A DNA stretch of 14,133 bases from Hemicentrotus pulcherrimus (Eukaryota > Echinodermata > Echinoidea > Camarodonta > Strongylocentrotidae): contig BEXV01000333.1 of the NCBI GenBank assembly GCA_003118195.1, positions 59,698 through 73,830 of the forward strand, read 5' to 3'. The notes under the pieces are model-generated. The model made no database searches, was not told where the DNA came from, and saw nothing but the letters and a program-made list of their open reading frames with translations. Numbering within the stretch: the first letter of the stretch is position 1; every line of letters begins with the position of its first letter. Made by a program: the position numbers and the translations under genes. Below are positions 1 to 10,400 of this stretch, piece by piece.

Positions 1-82
1 GGGGGGGGGGGAGTGTGCTTTCAAAGGGAGGGAACCCTGCATACGCCTAACCTAAATAACACTGAGTGGTGGCGGCCCCGGA
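1..82 (+). repeat. Dispersed G-rich repeat, terminal part (copy 1, cut by window edge)
   Basis: After an 11-base G run, this segment aligns over about 70 bp with 5322-5392. Shared blocks include TTCAAA, AGGGAAC, GCATA, CCTAAATAACACTGAGTGG and CCCGGA. The similarity stops at the same place, after CCCGGA, in both copies, which suggests a true element end. The rest of this copy would lie to the left of the window. Confidence 0.7.
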
Positions 83-669
83 AGTTTCAAAGTCAATTAA
101 GCCTCAAGGCCTATTGTCCATTATAGGTAATGGCATGCATGGCCTGTTGTATGGTGGAATCACTTCATTGTTGGGAAGAGCCTACCGGTACATTGAAAAA
201 GTGGGCAGAAGTGATATTTTGTCCTAGCATGCCATGGCTATGATCTTCTCGTCTCACACCCCATGCAAACAATGACCCCATGTGTTTTATCTCAAGCATC
301 TATGGCACTCGATCATCCCATGGGAATGTTACTCTTTAAGAGATAAAGTTCAAGTCCATCACCATATGCCAAGACCTAAACCAGGAAATGGTCTGTCCGT
401 GAACTGTCTGCAATTGGTTTAACTTCAAATTTTGAAGAACTTGCAACAGAATATTAACTCCCTTTTGGGTTCCTATATGCATATCTCTCTCTCCTTTATG
501 ATACCGTATGCAGTTAGAAATAGAACTGAAATTATTATTTATCATGTGAAATGATTTTCATCCCCTCTCTTTTCTCACTCAGTCTTATATACCTCCTCTA
601 TATTCAAAATTCTCTTCCTCCATTTTCTTTCATTCCCTTTCTTCTTTCCTCTCTCTCTCTCTTTCTCTC

Positions 670-707
<38 letters not shown>

Positions 708-3700
708 ACGATCACTCCCTCACAATTTCTCTCCTATTCTTGTTTACTCGGAGCAGGATAGAGAAGATCCACTTTCATTCCCAATCAAGATCTACACAAC
801 ATACCAAATCAAAGATTGTTATTTTCAAATTGAGGTTTCAACACATATTTAATATATTTTCTAATTTGTAATCACAAAATCAAGATATACTCACTGCTAA
901 ATGCAATGGTAGATGCAACAAAGCTTCACAAAACTCAATTGAAGGCAAGCAAGGCATAAGTCTACATTCTGGTGCAAAAAAACAAAACATCCTTACTGCA
1001 CAGTTACACAGTAAATAGCAATAATGATATTCTGTTTCTATATATTCTGAATGTGTTTAGTGCCCTACTCACCTAAACTTTGACAATTCTGTTTATCATT
1101 AACGAAAATGATGTAATATTTTGATCATTTACCAGGAAAAATGAAATAGCACATATTATGTACACATAAAATATACGTAAATACTGTTAAACTTACAAAA
1201 CCACTTACACCCCAGTATGCCGCTTTATCTAATTCAAACATCTCCTTTTCAAAATAATGGTTGGACTCACAGACAAGGAAAAGACAATAGAACTTATGCT
1301 TCATGTGTCAATTAAGTACTGGTTGCAACATAATCCTTATTAGTACCTTACATCACATATGATTTACACCCATGTAAACAATTCAACCAAATTAGCAATA
1401 AATGCTGAAATATCATGCAAAATATAAGGGAATGTAACAAATGGATTCATAGATATTAACATTCAAGTGCAATTTCTAAATCATTGCATGAGTCTTAACT
1501 AAAGCTCTAAAACCCTTAGTTCATGGGGTTATCTTTATTTTTACCCCTGTCTTTATATTCTTATAAAACTTTTATCTCCTGTGTATTTTGAAAACAGTAC
1601 AGTACCGGTACTCTTATGATTTTTTTACAAATTATAGCAATACACAAGAGGTTTTATTTTCTTAATGCCACTAAAAACTAAAGAGATGTTTTACATGCCT
1701 GTTTTATTGCTAATAATGTGTAACATAATTTACATGATAGTTGCTGATATGCTGCTATTTCAGACAAGCATGAACAAGTATTAATCTTTAACTGGAAAAA
1801 AAAATCAGCACTCCTTATTAAAGCAATGTAAACACTAGTTTATGTTTTGTAATTTTGTAACTGGATGTTTTTAAACTACAAAAAGTGCTGATCAGTTAAA
1901 TTTCTCACATTTTGGCTTGCCCAGGTTAATGAACTAAGCACATCATGGGTTTCAAAGCTATCTATTATTGGTCACCATGACAACAAGCTCACAAAATGAC
2001 CTCTAGGGTAATCCTTAACACATGAAAATTTTTTAACAAAGAACAGTAATATGAACAGGTAAATGAAACAAAAAAAGATGTGTCCTTGATGTTACAAACA
2101 CGTTTCTAAATTCCTGTTTCCTAGCTCCTAGTTCAAGCTAAACGGAAATTGTCTAGCCCAAGAAAATACAAGGTTTTAAAAATATCTAGATAAAGTGATG
2201 TGAAAAGAATTATTGTAGCATATTTGCAGCATTTCGTACTGTTGGCTTCTACCGTAATTCTTCTGATTTGGTATTACAGGATTGAAGGACGACAATTGTA
2301 TTATGATAATAAACTGTTCAATCTAAAAGATATTAATAAAGAGTGGAGACAAGTAGCTCCAGTGTGACCAAGGTACAATACACACTGCAAATGTAAAGAC
2401 AGGTATGGATATCATTCATCTTGGTGCTGCTACACATAATGTACACTAACAAAATGTAAATGGTTATACAGTACTACATTTGTTGTGACAAGTGGATACA
2501 ATGAAAGAAATCTTCCTACACATTGAAATCCACAATTTGTGCTTTGTAAAAACAAATGGGGACACAAACTTACATATTTGGAAGCAACATATATATCACT
2601 CAAGTTCGTTGTCAAAAAGCATGTGCATTGGATTAATAATGCAATATCTTTTGATCTAATTTGATACACCATAAATCATTTCAACATGGGATACTTTTGC
2701 CTTTCTGACTAGTTGGCTATCAAAAGTTTCAACAAATAGACCTACTAAACAAGATATCAGAATAGGTATACAACATAGTAATAGTTGCAGAGTGGACGAT
2801 TTACCATGCAGTGTAGCTTCTCACAGAAGGTTGCATGGTTAACAAAATCACTGTGGCTTCATGTACTGTATTATTACAAGTCTGATTTAAAAAGAAGAAA
2901 ACAAACTGTAGGTTTTCTTTCTATCATAAAGGATGATATTTGTTTCACGATATTTCTTGCAAACTTCTTAGACAAATATTTTTAGTAACAGAATATTGGT
3001 TGTTATCTTGCTTGCAGGGCAAACATAAACTTTGATGTCCCCAAAATTCCTATCCAAGGACATGTATCATATCTCTGCTTTGCCCACACTGCTCTCTGTC
3101 AAATTTGATATGTACTTGACCCCTACATGATTCCTGAAATCACCTTCAAGAGATCAGTCACATATGGTGCAGTAACTGCAACCATTCTTTTTTCTTCTAA
3201 TGACCCAAGTGTGATATACTTCTCATTTGTGAATCTTTTAACAAACAGATAGTGAGTAGGCATTAGAATCTTGTTGCGCACACTAAGCTACTTTCTTTCT
3301 ATCTCCATTTGCCATTTGATTCCAGGTTTTTTTTATAAATACAATATAGACTCTATAAAGGGGAAATTTCATAGTGTAAGCACATGCAACAGTACTTATA
3401 ACCAATTTGCCATCATGTACATTGGCGCAATTTGGTGTAGAATACTGTATTGGCTGAGATCAATTAAATGTACTAAATCTGTATTTTAAAAAACACTACT
3501 GGTTCTCGCATCTTTTTTTTCTCAGCATACAATTACACAAGGAATGATTTGTACGAGACTTTCTAGAACCAATCAATAATACAAGAATATAGCTAATACT
3601 TTAAAACACTAATGATAATATTGTTACCCACAATTCAAAGATTTTATTACAAAGACTCTATATAAGCCCCACCCTTCCCTCAGGGATTTGAAACCATTTG

Positions 3701-4895
3701 ACCATATTTCTCACTGTATTTGACAAAGGAGGAATAACTTGTAACATAAAAAACTAGTCTTCTTTTTGTGAAGGTTGTGAAGACTGTGAACTTCATTATG
3801 TGACAATCTATGGCATTGATTTATTACCACAAATTGTTGTTCTCCTAACAATCACTGCTCCATGAAAATGGTAGTAACTATAGTCATAGTGATAATTAGC
3901 AATGGTTACTATGGTAATGGCATGTTCCAAACAAATAATTTACTCTCTACTCTTCCCAGATTTTCTAATGGAGTGCAAAAAACAATTTGGACAGTTAAGG
4001 TGTCATTAAACACTATACATCTACATGGCTGTGACCAAAACCTCCATTATTTGCTAAATTATGGGTATTTTATATATCAAATACATAACTTTTACTAAAT
4101 AAGTGTTTCCCTCTATTTTTCTACATATATATATAAACGTACATCTTTTTTAAATGTCTAATATAAACAAAATAGTATTGATACATTACTATGGGGTATT
4201 TATCTAGAATATAGATTTACATGTACAAACTTCTACAAAACAACTCTAGCAAACTATCATGGTTTTTTTCTTTTTTTCTACCTTTTATGAAAACAGTGAC
4301 TTTTCCACACAACCAAATTGCACTTTTTTGTCGTTGATGACAATATGAAAGGACATTTTTATCATACAAAATTGTCACTCAACATTACATCACAAATTCA
4401 GATCAACTTTAAATTACAATTCGCTTAAAGTTATGGTTATGACATCTGGATTATAAAAGGAAAATGTCATATCTATGCAGTGATTTATTCTTACTTTTAA
4501 AAAGAATGCTATATTATTCATTCAATTGAACAGTAGATATAACATGCCATTCATTCACCTTGCATGTAAGTTATGACTTTAGGATGGCAACTACACTGAA
4601 AATAGGGTGCTTTCAATTTGTCACAACAAACATGACAGAGGTCAGGTAACTTCGTTTTGAAGCGTAGCTTGTCTTCAAAGTCAATGTACAGAGTGATATT
4701 TTGGTCCATTAACGTCATCATGAAAACAAAACAAATTGACAACAGTGTGGTAGCAAAATGATGGTAGGTCTACCATTATACGCCTACCAGTATGTAGAAT
4801 TATTAAGGTAGGTAACATAGAACTACTATCATAAATAGTAATTTGATAAGTCTGCAGGTTTAAAAATTCCAATTATAATCATTTTTTGTCACTTT
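83..4895. other. Long gene-free intergenic stretch
   Basis: Apart from the CT microsatellite I see nothing convincing here. Open frames are short (63-106 codons), mutually overlapping, without recognisable motifs, and rich in Ser, Leu, Tyr and Lys as expected from AT-rich DNA. Small perfect palindromes such as AGTACCGGTACT at 1601-1612 and a 7-bp stem at 4760-4775 are too small to assign. The stretch could be 3' flank of a gene beyond the left edge or plain intergenic DNA. Confidence 0.6.
649..705 (+). repeat. CT-dinucleotide microsatellite
   Basis: A nearly pure (CT)n run with two interruptions (TTTC near 662 and TATC near 675). It sits in a wider pyrimidine-rich tract from about 555 to 735. 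The apparent Leu-Ser repeat frame across it is an artefact of the dinucleotide repeat. Confidence 0.95.
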
Positions 4896-5392
4896 CTCTT
4901 TGGGATTTACCATCACACACCCAGAGGACAGGGTTCCGTTCCTGTATTTACGCTTGAGAAACACTTTGTAGAGGGATATTAGATGTGAGAAGTGAAAGCA
5001 CCTTCCCGGCCCACCCACTCAGGGGTCGGAATGACCCCATGCGTGTTGCCAAAATGTCCGGTAAAGGGGTACTTTTCATGCCACAAAGTCCGGCCCGAGA
5101 ATCGTGAAAAAAGGGGTGTATTTGACTTTCACCCGGAGATTTCTTTAAAAAGGGGGTGTTTTTTCTTTTTTTCTCTCATCTCTTTGGACTCCTGAGGAAT
5201 TATTCCGAATTAAGGGGGGTACATTGAGCATTTTTCCTGATTAAGGGGGGTCTCCAAGGCAGGAAAAGCCCGCGAAAAGCCCGCGAAAGGGGGGTTCGAA
5301 AATGTTGGCAGTCCTCAGATAGGGGGTGTTTTCAAAAAGAGGGAACGAGCATATGCGTACCCTAAATAACACTGAGTGGGGGGGGGCCCGGA
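4896..5392 (+). repeat. Dispersed G-rich repeat with recurring AAGGGGGT cores (copy 2)
   Basis: This stretch contrasts in composition with its AT-rich surroundings. It contains seven cores of the form A/T-rich then GGGG(GG)T, near 5064, 5112, 5151, 5213, 5244, 5287 and 5320, spaced about 30-60 bp apart. Its last 70 bp match copy 1 at the window start. A duplicated AAGCCCGCGAAA unit lies at about 5266-5287. The plus-strand 67-codon frame at 4992-5195 is probably non-functional. The left boundary is estimated from the composition change only. Confidence 0.6.
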
Positions 5393-5407
5393 GCACCTTA
5401 TTGTAAA

Positions 5408-5716
5408 ATGAGTGTCTTCACCTCTCTCCCATCAAACTCAGGTTTGTGCAAATTGATTGTCACATTTAACAAATCATATTTTCTTGTAAATACTAAATGG
5501 AAGAGGAACATCAATATACATTATCATAATCAATTGTATCACATTGATACTTTATATACATCCGATGTTAGTCATAATGAACATATACTTTATAAGATTT
5601 TATCTAGATTCCCACCTGTAGTTCCTATTTTAGCTGCAGCCGCTCTGCTCGAATCTGATGAGACTAGACATTCCAAAAGAAAATTGAACATAACAAATTG
5701 GCGATTAAAAAAATGA
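5408..5716 (+). CDS. Unclassified 102-codon ORF, doubtful
   Basis: I do not recognise this product. It starts with ATG 16 bp after the end of the G-rich repeat and runs to TGA. The protein is basic, with no obvious signal peptide or long hydrophobic segment. Near its C-terminus, PILAAAALLESDE is followed by Lys/Arg-rich sequence, slightly reminiscent of the N-terminal region of some Harbinger-type transposon proteins, but too short to claim. Codon content is AT-rich like the surroundings. It may be chance, or a remnant exon of a mobile element. Confidence 0.15.
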   Translation: MSVFTSLPSNSGLCKLIVTFNKSYFLVNTKWKRNINIHYHNQLYHIDTLYTSDVSHNEHILYKILSRFPPVVPILAAAALLESDETRHSKRKLNITNWRLKK

Positions 5717-5765
5717 TTTAAAATTCATGAAATTATAATGAGATTGAATGTATGATGAATGACCT

Positions 5766-5852
5766 CACTTACAGCACAATTGAATGATTTGAACCTTCTT
5801 ATACATGTTCAAGACACTGTAAGTGAAAAGAAGGTAAATACACTTTTCACTT
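5766..5852. repeat. Two overlapping, mutually exclusive hairpins
   Basis: CACTTACAG (5766-5774) can pair with CTGTAAGTG (5817-5825). AAGTGAAAAG (5821-5830), which overlaps the second arm, can instead pair with CTTTTCACTT (5843-5852). Both stems are perfect (9 and 10 bp). No associated gene is recognised. Confidence 0.4.
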
Positions 5853-6597
5853 TGTACACAATTGTACATGCAAATACCTAGGATATACTCCTGGGGAAAT
5901 AATTGACATAATATCATGAGCTACAATCAAATTCAATAGTGGCTTTCTTTGTAAAATACAACTTAAAATATATATCATTACACTGTGAATAGAGGGAGTT
6001 GACAAAAATATGTGATCATGATCCAGGTCTCTCTATTCCATGGCCCTGTTCAGAAGAAGAAAAAAACCTTGCACAATAAGATGAGATAAGTAAAGTGTGC
6101 TGAATAATTCTGAATCCAACAAATAAGTGGGTATATGAAGAAGCCATTGGAAGCTATGTCTTTTATGTTTTCCTCTACATTGCTTATTGCCATATATTTG
6201 CATGTAACATTTCACCACAACAATGTGGTGAGACAGTTAACATCAGGCCCAAACAGGACGTACATGCACTGAGCTCCTTTGAACAAAAAAACAAATTTTT
6301 AAAGACAAAGGTCAGTTGGTACTTGGAACTACCATTAGAGAAAATGATAAACTGAATAGCATACAGATCGTTATAACCAACCAAATTATAATTTATAACT
6401 ACTTACTCAAACATTGTGAGGTAGTTATTACTTAAAGGTCATATTAACATATTAAAAAACATTATATTAATCACATGTTTTTACCATGTTTTCATAAGAT
6501 CAAACTGGCTACATTTTCTTTCTTTTTTAATGCTAGTTTTAATATTCACAAGCTATAGAGGGCAGCAAATTCTAAGGAAGAAATACCTTATTGACTT

Positions 6598-6603
6598 TTT
6601 ATT
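6598..6603 (-). terminator. Candidate distal poly(A) signal AATAAA
   Basis: This is the only canonical AATAAA hexamer I found on the minus strand in the 2 kb past the stop codon. ATTAAA variants lie nearer, at 7281-7276 and 6980-6975, and either could serve instead. Confidence 0.35.
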
Positions 6604-6631
6604 TTGAAAAGCCCTTTGCACCTTTGTAGAT

Positions 6632-6704
6632 ATATTATCGTCCTGTTCATTTGATTAAAAATTGCCTGCACACAATGTGTGCACATTCTCTACTCCTTGG
6701 GGAG
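6632..6704 (+). repeat. Dispersed repeat fragment (copy A), SINE-like family
   Basis: Positions 6662-6704 match the reverse complement of 14041-14083 at about 36 of 43 positions. Weaker similarity extends left through TCATTTGATT (6647-6656). It contains the odd-length palindrome TGCACACA-A-TGTGTGCA at 6667-6683. It lies in the possible 3' UTR of AP-3 sigma, antisense to that transcript's copy orientation at the right end. Confidence 0.65.
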
Positions 6705-7381
6705 GTTTTATGCTGCCTGAAATAAATATAACGTGTTGCAATGGAATTTCTTGACATACAGTTTTTAAAATACATACATGTAGGTAACATGAAGATAGGT
6801 GATGTATTTTTGCCAAATAAATAGCTCATTCTGGAATTATAAATATTTTTAGGTCCAAAGCAGATGAGCAATATATTGCAGTATAGGAACAGTAGGTAGA
6901 TGAAATTCAGCTGAGGTCTGTGCATTACAGGCTGCAACTTTTTCAAAGGACTCTATCACAACTAGGGTTATTTTTTTAATTGATTTTACTCGACTGTCAA
7001 CCATCCAAACGAAAAAGAGAATAAAAGTCTCCCAATGAATAATGCGTTAGCAAAAAAAAGGTTGAAGCATTATATATAAATTTAGAATATCAAAACATTT
7101 TGGGCAGTATGATTGCAGAGGAGATGCATAAATATGCCATCTTGTCAATTAGGTAAATGGAATGTAATTCTCTGTGGATTGTAAACCAATCATATGCTTG
7201 AATTCAAGCTTACCAACTGCACATTGTTGCGAGCAAAAAGGGCATTAACTCTGTATTAAATCACATGGATATGAGTTTAATAACACCATTCTGGCTCCAA
7301 ACATATGAGATATTACAGACCTGGATCATGATCACTTTATAAATAGTATTATCTTGTTTTGGATGAGGGCGGGAGTGGACA

Positions 7382-7492
7382 TCACTTGAATGAAGGAAGA
7401 TTGGGCAAGCTGATGTTTGGTGTTGGAATGTTTGGCAGGTTCATGTTTTTGACAGCTGCTGCTGCTCTAGCTGGCGCTGCTGATAGACCAGC
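7382..7492 (-). CDS. AP3S1: AP-3 sigma coding exon 6 (residues 152-187 and stop)
   Basis: Follows acceptor GGTCAG, preceded by a strong TTTTTTTCTCTTTTTCTCTCC-type pyrimidine tract. It reads AGLSAAPARAAAAVKNMNLP, then NIPTPNISLPNLPSFK and TGA at 7384-7382. The run of alanines and the repeated LPN/IP units make a low-complexity tail, a hallmark of AP-3 sigma. An open frame continues upstream into the intron, but the conserved start of this tail and the CAG acceptor place the junction at 7492. Confidence 0.97.
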   Translation of the reverse strand, partial: AGLSAAPARAAAAVKNMNLPNIPTPNISLPNLPSFK

Positions 7493-10400
7493 CTGACCAA
7501 GGAATGGAGAGAAAAAGAGAAAAAAAATGATGTCATTGATGTCAATGCTCTTGGTAAAAAGAGTAAGGTCCATTCAGAATAAGGTGGGAAACAGTTAAAA
7601 TACTGCAATGACAAAAGCATGATGCACTTCATATTTCTAAACGTTACCAACCTAATCTGAGATTTTAGTATATCTGATTGTCCAAAGTTACTTGGACCAG
7701 ACACAATAATGAAGTAAAATTATACCCTTGATGTCCAATTATGGTCGAAAGTACATGGAAATGATATTGCCAAATACCATGGACTTTCCCAAATTACAGT
7801 AAACAGATCAGAGAGCATAAATAGGGGGCATTATTGAATTTATTGAACACAGCTACACCTTACTTTTTACCCTCCTCCCCCCCCCCCCCCCCCCNGTTTT
7901 ATGCAATGGTAATTTGAGATGACTGTTTAGAGCATCATGTCTAAGCAGGTTTTCGCTGTGACATGGATGAAATGATGGAATTACTATTTCTTTTCAACAC
8001 TCTGCTCTGGAAATTATATTTGATATCATTTGATATACTCATTATGGATGAATAATATATAAACTTATAACTTATGATCAGATAAGTAATATTATAAACC
8101 AGTAATAATGTAGGTAGATTTATATGAGAGTATAATTTTGCACTATCAATAATATATCCAGCATGCTTTTTTGCGTTTTTTTCCTCCTTTATTTATTTGC
8201 TAATACTTTCATCCTACACAGCGACAATGATTAAAGAAATACATGATTTAATAGTGAACTTGAATACATACCTCTTGTTTTTCAAGCTTATTTTGTTCCT
8301 CTATCCTCGTGAGTATTTCTGTCATGTTTGTTTCTAGAACCATACCTCCCATGACTAGCTCTCCTAAAATATGATGCACCTGTCCATGTAAAAATCAGAG
8401 TATAAATATCTAATTCCAAATATTATTAATAGGAACCAATTATTTGAGTGGTAGCGATACACAAACACAAATATCTTAAACAGAGAATAATGATATAAAC
8501 TTTTTGATCAAGATACATTTTGAAACATGTACCTGTATTTTGCAAAATAAAGTGCCTGAAATTTACTGAAAGCACATCCTTTTTTCTTTAAACATGTCTA
8601 TCTTTTAAATTTACACAAGTCCATTTTACTGCCTTTTCTACTTTTACAACTCTGCATAACATTTTGTTTGTGCAAGAAACAAATCAGATTCAAAGGGCAT
8701 AGCAAGGATTTGCATGGTGAAGTATCCCAAATTTTTTAATTGGGTCAAAATGTTGTTTACAAAATCTTAGTTTGATGAACAATGGCAAAATATTTGTTAT
8801 TAGAAAAATAACAGTAATTTTGTGTATCTTTTCAAATTTGAATTTTGCAACTGGCAGTGTTTATTGACCCAATTTTGTTGTGTACAAAATGAGCACTTCA
8901 ATTTTTACTTGTAGAGTGAAAACAACAGTCTTTTGAACAATCTGCAATTTTGCACAAACTTTCATAACTCATCATTCTGCTGGAGATAAATTTTGAGATA
9001 ATTTTCTTTCACATATGCCTTTCTTGTATTTATTCAATTTCTTTCAATCTTTTTTACTGGTTATCATGTTTCCACACAATTGGTTTTATCATAAAGGTTG
9101 GATAATTCTCATATTTCAAGTAGTATTTAGGGAAAACACACCTATTAATCTATCTCTGTTTTTTTCTACTCATGTATGCCTTATTAACAAAAAATTATTT
9201 TGAAAATCAAATAACAAAGACATACCTTATCAACATGGAATATTAAATCCAGCTCACAAACATTTTCAAAGCACTTGTCTAATGTCTCTACAAATACCTG
9301 CAGAAAGAAATAAAAGAGAATTGTTCAAAAAATGAGAGAGAGAGAAATCAAAAATTACATTTTCAATGTTCAATAGAATTTCATTATTACCAAGATTATT
9401 GATAGGATACAGTGTATAATTGTTCATATTTCATAAAATCAGAATGTGTCCTACAAAAAGAAGAAAATTTGATTTTGAATAGTACTTCACTATCTAAAAG
9501 CTGTTGAACTGTTGCATGGTTACAATAAGATGATCATAACATGTAGGTAATTTACTAGCAATATCACAAGTTTCATGACCTTAAAGTGATTGGCTAGCTT
9601 TGTGAATAGCCGATCTAAAAAATTCTCAAACTAAATGAAACATGTGTATGGGTACATGTATTAGTACTCAAAAACCCTGAAAACTACCATTGTTTAGACT
9701 GAAAAGCTGTAAGTTCAACGCAAACCACGATTTTGTATAAAATCGCATCTCTGAGACCTTTTAAATAGAGACCGTTACTCGAGTTCAAAAAGTGTTTTCA
9801 AATACTTCCCAAAGGTTTTATGACTTGAGACTCTCAGAGCCATATTTTAAAATTATACCTTGCATGTTTATACCATTTTCAAGTAACAGAATTAGATTTT
9901 TTAAAATTCCTAACAATGTTAGCCAATCACTTTAAATCATGCTTTTTCCATGTAAACCTGTTTGTACAGTAGTTCTATGCAGAACAAAATATGATACAGA
10001 AAAATAATATTTATGTTAATAATTCTTAAATGAAGATGAAGTCTAAAAAATTGATGAAACCTACCAGTGATAGAAAATTTCCATTGCAGTCCCCCTATCA
10101 ATAGTGTTCATATATACATTACCAGGTATATCAGTTTGAATATGTTTTCAATAACTTCACATTATATTTTTGTATACAATTTTGCACATTGTCCTTTATC
10201 AATTCAGTCTAATAAACATTTCTAGAAAGGTGTCAGCATACTTACTTGTATTAAATCTAGGATACCAAGTTCACTTTCAGATGAGTCCACACAGAAAACA
10301 AAGTATAACGTAGCATAATGTCTGTAGACTAGTTTGAAATCTTCATTGCCAACAATCCTTTATCAGAAGAAAGAAAGAGTTAGAAGGATGGAGTATGAAA

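Larger units (their letters stand above)
6012..7335. repeat. Perfect 19-bp inverted repeat pair, 1.3 kb apart
   Basis: GTGATCATGATCCAGGTCT at 6012-6030 is exactly the reverse complement of 7317-7335. The right arm ends 47 bp past the AP-3 sigma stop codon. Part of the match is aided by the self-complementary core GATCATGATC, but the outer bases match too. Flanking sequence does not match, and no target-site duplication is apparent. Confidence 0.6.
5393..7381 (-). other. 3' flank of AP-3 sigma, possibly including its 3' UTR
   Basis: No recognisable coding exon is seen on either strand. Minus-strand poly(A) signal candidates are ATTAAA at 7281-7276 (about 100 nt past the stop), ATTAAA at 6980-6975 and AATAAA at 6603-6598 (about 780 nt past the stop). 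Which one is used cannot be told from sequence. If the distal one is used, the repeat fragment at 6632-6704 would be transcribed in the 3' UTR. Confidence 0.5.

Noticed and set aside
551..871. 106-codon plus-strand frame with a long Leu-Ser repeat
   Set aside because: It is a translation of the CT microsatellite and its pyrimidine-rich flanks; no domain and no splice context.
1601..1612. Palindrome AGTACCGGTACT, with a similar GTACCGGTAC at 12078-12087
   Set aside because: Two short palindromes of related sequence could be chance or a restriction-like motif common in the genome; no context supports a function.
4992..5195. 67-codon plus-strand frame in the G-rich repeat
   Set aside because: Lies wholly within a dispersed repeat, ends in a Phe run from a T tract, and has no recognisable domain.
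7317..7341. TATAAA at 7337-7342 as a promoter element
   Set aside because: It sits just past the AP-3 sigma stop with no gene starting at a suitable distance on either strand, and such hexamers are frequent in this AT-rich DNA.
7441..7704. 87-codon minus-strand frame overlapping exon 6
   Set aside because: It is a different frame of exon 6 and intron 5; the AP-3 sigma tail is in another frame with a clear splice acceptor.
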